DNA of 64,000 nt from JANNBN01 sp031430595 (GTDB lineage: Bacteria; Actinomycetota; Acidimicrobiia; Acidimicrobiales; JANYDT01): assembly GCA_031430595.1 (NCBI GenBank), contig JANPBU010000033.1, positions 17,017 through 81,016 of the forward strand, read 5' to 3'. Positions 62,093-64,000 of this stretch are shown piece by piece. How positions within the stretch are numbered: position 1 is the first letter of the stretch; each line of letters starts with the position of its first letter. The notes under the pieces are model-generated. The model ran no database searches. It worked only from the letters and a program-made list of their open reading frames with translations, and was not told where the DNA came from. The position numbers and the translations under genes were made by a program.

Positions 62093-62158
62093 CCGTTGTT
62101 GGGGCGGTCTTGATGGGGGCGGTCAATATTTATTGCTGACAGCACGCAGAGTGTATGC

Positions 62159-63667
62159 ATGTTTAGTGTGTACGTTGGCCGTGTGAACTTTGGACGTGTG
62201 AACTTTGGACGTGTAGCGGTTGGCGTTGTGGCGATGGTCGCGTTGGGTTCAGCCCGTGGTATCGGGGCGTCAGTTCTGCCGCCCGTGCTTGCGCTTGATT
62301 GGGCAGCTTGCCCCGAAGCACCATCGCTTGATTGTGCGAAGCTCGTCGTACCCCTTGACTATTCGAAGCCGAATGGCAAAACGGTAGCCATGGCCGTGAA
62401 CCGTCTAAAGGCGACCAAGGTTTCGAAGCGTCTCGGTGTCATGCTTATTAACCCGGGTGGCCCAGGTGCTTCGGGTGTCGACTTTGCTCAGCGCGCCGAT
62501 GCCTTGTTTAGCAAAAGTGTTCGATCGTCATTCGACATCATCGGTTTTGACCCCCGGGGCGTGGGTAGATCGGCACCGGTCAGGTGTTTAAACCCGAAAC
62601 AACTTGACAGGTTTTTTGCTGCTGACCCCTCACCCGACACCGCTGCCGAAATCAACGAAGTGTTTGCGGTTGCCCAAAACTTGGCGCAACGTTGTACCCA
62701 AAAGTACGGCGTCGACGTACTTGCCCAACTGGGAACTCGAAACGTCGCCCGGGACATGGATCGTCTGCGAGAAGCGCTTGGCGAAGAATCCATCTCGATG
62801 CTTGGCTTTTCCTACGGAACCCTGCTTGGTGCTACGTACGCAGATATGTTTCCAAGTCGAGTTAGATCGTTCGTGCTCGATGGTGCACTCGATGCCGACG
62901 TGTCGTTCGACGGCCGGGCATTCGAGCAGGCTAAGGGTTTCGAAAATGCGTTGAAACTATTTGTTGCCGATTGTGCATCGCGAACGTCGTGTTCGTCGCT
63001 GCTGGGTGCCGACCCGATGAAAGTCGTTGATTCAATGTTGGCCCGAGTCGAGACCCGTCCATTTTCGGTTGGAAAGCGCAAGGTTGGTCCGGGCGAAGCG
63101 CTGCTTGGTTTGGTTCGACCGTTGTACAGCGATCGTCGGGGTTGGCCGCAACTGGAAGCAGCGCTTGTTGACGCCAAGGCTGGGTTGGGGGCAAAGCTGC
63201 TGGCCCTGAGCGACGCGTATACCGATCGTGCAGCTGATGGCTCGTACGGAAGTTTGATTGAGTCAAACGTGGCAATCAACTGTGCCGATGTGGCGGCCTC
63301 TACCGACCGACAACACTATGCGCGACTAGCAAAACGATTGACGGAAGTCGCCCCGCATTTCGGTGCAGCGCTCGCATACGGAAACGTAGTGTGCGCAGTG
63401 TGGCCGGTGCAGGGGTCCGCCGTTGGCTGGAAAACACCCGCCACCGGGTCCAAGACCATCTTGGTGGTCGGAACCCGCAATGACCCAGCCACACCGTATG
63501 TGTGGGCGCAAAAAATGGCCGCTGGTTTCGAGAACGGGGCATTGCTTACGTGGGAAGGAAACAGTCACACTGCGTATTTCTCGGGGAGTCAGTGTGTACG
63601 TAGCGCCGTCGACGACTTCTTAGTCAATGCGGAGATACCGCGTTCCGGGGCGGTCTGCCCTCGCTAA
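62159..63667 (+). CDS. Secreted alpha/beta hydrolase, TAP-like tripeptidyl aminopeptidase
   Basis: A 502-residue alpha/beta hydrolase like the Streptomyces tripeptidyl aminopeptidase. N-terminal hydrophobic signal (about 18-45, RVAVGVVAMVALGSARGIGA). Ser nucleophile GFSYGT (about 219-224), Asp in VGTRNDPATPY (about 440-450), His in EGNSHTAYF (about 464-472), with the family oxyanion block NPGGPGASG (about 100-108) and a C-terminal Cys pair typical of secreted members. A 15-bp perfect tandem duplication lies in the first codons (GRVNFGRVNF). Confidence 0.9.
   Translation: MFSVYVGRVNFGRVNFGRVAVGVVAMVALGSARGIGASVLPPVLALDWAACPEAPSLDCAKLVVPLDYSKPNGKTVAMAVNRLKATKVSKRLGVMLINPGGPGASGVDFAQRADALFSKSVRSSFDIIGFDPRGVGRSAPVRCLNPKQLDRFFAADPSPDTAAEINEVFAVAQNLAQRCTQKYGVDVLAQLGTRNVARDMDRLREALGEESISMLGFSYGTLLGATYADMFPSRVRSFVLDGALDADVSFDGRAFEQAKGFENALKLFVADCASRTSCSSLLGADPMKVVDSMLARVETRPFSVGKRKVGPGEALLGLVRPLYSDRRGWPQLEAALVDAKAGLGAKLLALSDAYTDRAADGSYGSLIESNVAINCADVAASTDRQHYARLAKRLTEVAPHFGAALAYGNVVCAVWPVQGSAVGWKTPATGSKTILVVGTRNDPATPYVWAQKMAAGFENGALLTWEGNSHTAYFSGSQCVRSAVDDFLVNAEIPRSGAVCPR
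62181..62210 (+). repeat. 15-bp perfect tandem duplication
   Basis: GTGTGAACTTTGGAC occurs twice without a gap near the start of the TAP gene, giving the repeated peptide VNFGR. A third partial copy (GTGTAG) follows. Confidence 0.9.
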
Positions 63668-63738
63668 TTGGAGGGCAATGCTGGTGCCACCGTCCGTATC
63701 CAGTGAAAACGCTCGTGGCAGGTAGGATGTGGGAACAC

Positions 63739-64000
63739 ATGTCTCCCGCATCTCCTCGATCAATCCCCGCCCGGCGAAAAGCTGCTGCGTCCACTCCTAC
63801 GAAAAAGCCGTCGGTTGCTGTGACCAAAACGGTCAAAAATAAGACTGTGTCGGCTCTAAAAGTCGTTAAGGCGAAACCGGTTGTTAAGGCGAAACCGGTT
63901 GTTAAGGCGAAACCGGTTGTTAAGGCGAAACCGGTTGTTAAGGCGAAACCGGTTGTTAAGGCGAAACCGGTTGTTAAGGCGAAACCGGTTGTTAAGGCGA
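63739..64000 (+). CDS. KAKPVV-repeat protein, truncated by the window edge
   Basis: An open frame from ATG 63739 to the end of the window (87 codons seen, no stop). The N-terminal part (MSPASPRSIPARRKAAASTP, then TKKPSVAVTKTVKNKTVSALKV) is basic; from residue 42 it is the hexapeptide KAKPVV repeated at least seven times. Such Lys/Ala/Pro tracts occur as N-terminal tails of DNA-binding or RNA-polymerase-binding proteins in actinobacteria (HU-like or DksA/TraR-like), but the folded domain is outside the window, so identity is unknown. Confidence 0.75.
   Translation, partial: MSPASPRSIPARRKAAASTPTKKPSVAVTKTVKNKTVSALKVVKAKPVVKAKPVVKAKPVVKAKPVVKAKPVVKAKPVVKAKPVVKA
63862..64000 (+). repeat. 18-bp tandem repeat array
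   Basis: Eight units in register (63862, 63880, 63898, 63916, 63934, 63952, 63970, 63988; the last is cut by the edge) of GTTGTTAAGGCGAAACCG. The first differs by one base (GTCGTT); the others seen are identical. Perfect repeats indicate a recent expansion or an unstable array. Confidence 0.97.

Overview
The window looks like a chromosomal segment of a free-living actinobacterium, probably of the class Acidimicrobiia. The evidence is a WhiB-type Fe-S regulator (34555-34803), a DUF222/13E12-type HNH protein behind a perfect LexA box (12060-13328), a DUF3040 membrane protein (53941), an exonuclease/GIY-YIG/UVR fusion (36134-37723), a PPi-type phosphofructokinase (49138), and a moderate, fairly even GC content with dense genes that often overlap by 1-4 bases. 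The class-level assignment is inference. No IS element, prophage, CRISPR array, tRNA or rRNA was seen.

Layout. 1-1.6 kb: a toxin-antitoxin pair whose toxin frame carries an internal stop, then a secreted M23 peptidase. 1.8-6.5 kb: a cobalamin block with cobT, cobU, a cobalamin riboswitch and the B12 importer btuF-btuC-btuD. 6.5-15.4 kb: a regulator, a nucleoside hydrolase, a cytochrome P450, two exported proteins, a 3-hydroxyisobutyrate-dehydrogenase-like enzyme, the SOS-boxed HNH gene, TrhO and a thiolase. 15.4-18.3 kb: a frameshifted DUF998 relic, then a DrrAB-type ABC exporter opposite a MarR regulator. 18.3-21.3 kb: an aromatic amino acid decarboxylase, a dienelactone-hydrolase-like protein and a PAP2-type membrane enzyme.

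21.4-28.2 kb is the most distinctive metabolic locus. An XRE-cupin regulator and an LLM flavin monooxygenase diverge from a carbohydrate-type ABC importer with no ATPase gene, followed by a two-domain methylenetetrahydrofolate-reductase-like protein and an NTF2-like protein. It suggests uptake and oxidative or one-carbon breakdown of an unknown, possibly methylated, compound. 28.2-29.3 kb holds an AT-rich control region with repeated TGTGAC sites before an XRE protein and a zinc-ribbon membrane protein. RNase P RNA (minus strand, 29466-29857) follows. 30.2-33.8 kb is a peroxide/iron stress island: a Fur/PerR regulator with two similar palindromic boxes, rubrerythrin, a GlpC/HdrD-like Fe-S protein and DUF3501.

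34-64 kb is mostly housekeeping: WhiB, the exonuclease/GIY-YIG fusion, epoxyqueuosine reductase with a small cysteine protein, a GT4 glycosyltransferase, a ROK glucokinase, a TetR regulator, PlsC, an ACT protein, a MATE exporter, glycerol kinase, PPi-phosphofructokinase, an inositol monophosphatase, two Nudix proteins in the window, DinB, a MoxR-DUF58-transglutaminase operon, an acyl-CoA dehydrogenase, a beta-lactamase-fold hydrolase, a small actinobacterial protein with an HNH protein, and a secreted TAP-like peptidase. The window ends inside a gene coding for a KAKPVV hexapeptide repeat.

A feature running through the whole window is the number of short, near-perfect tandem duplications (11-27 bp) at gene ends and junctions.
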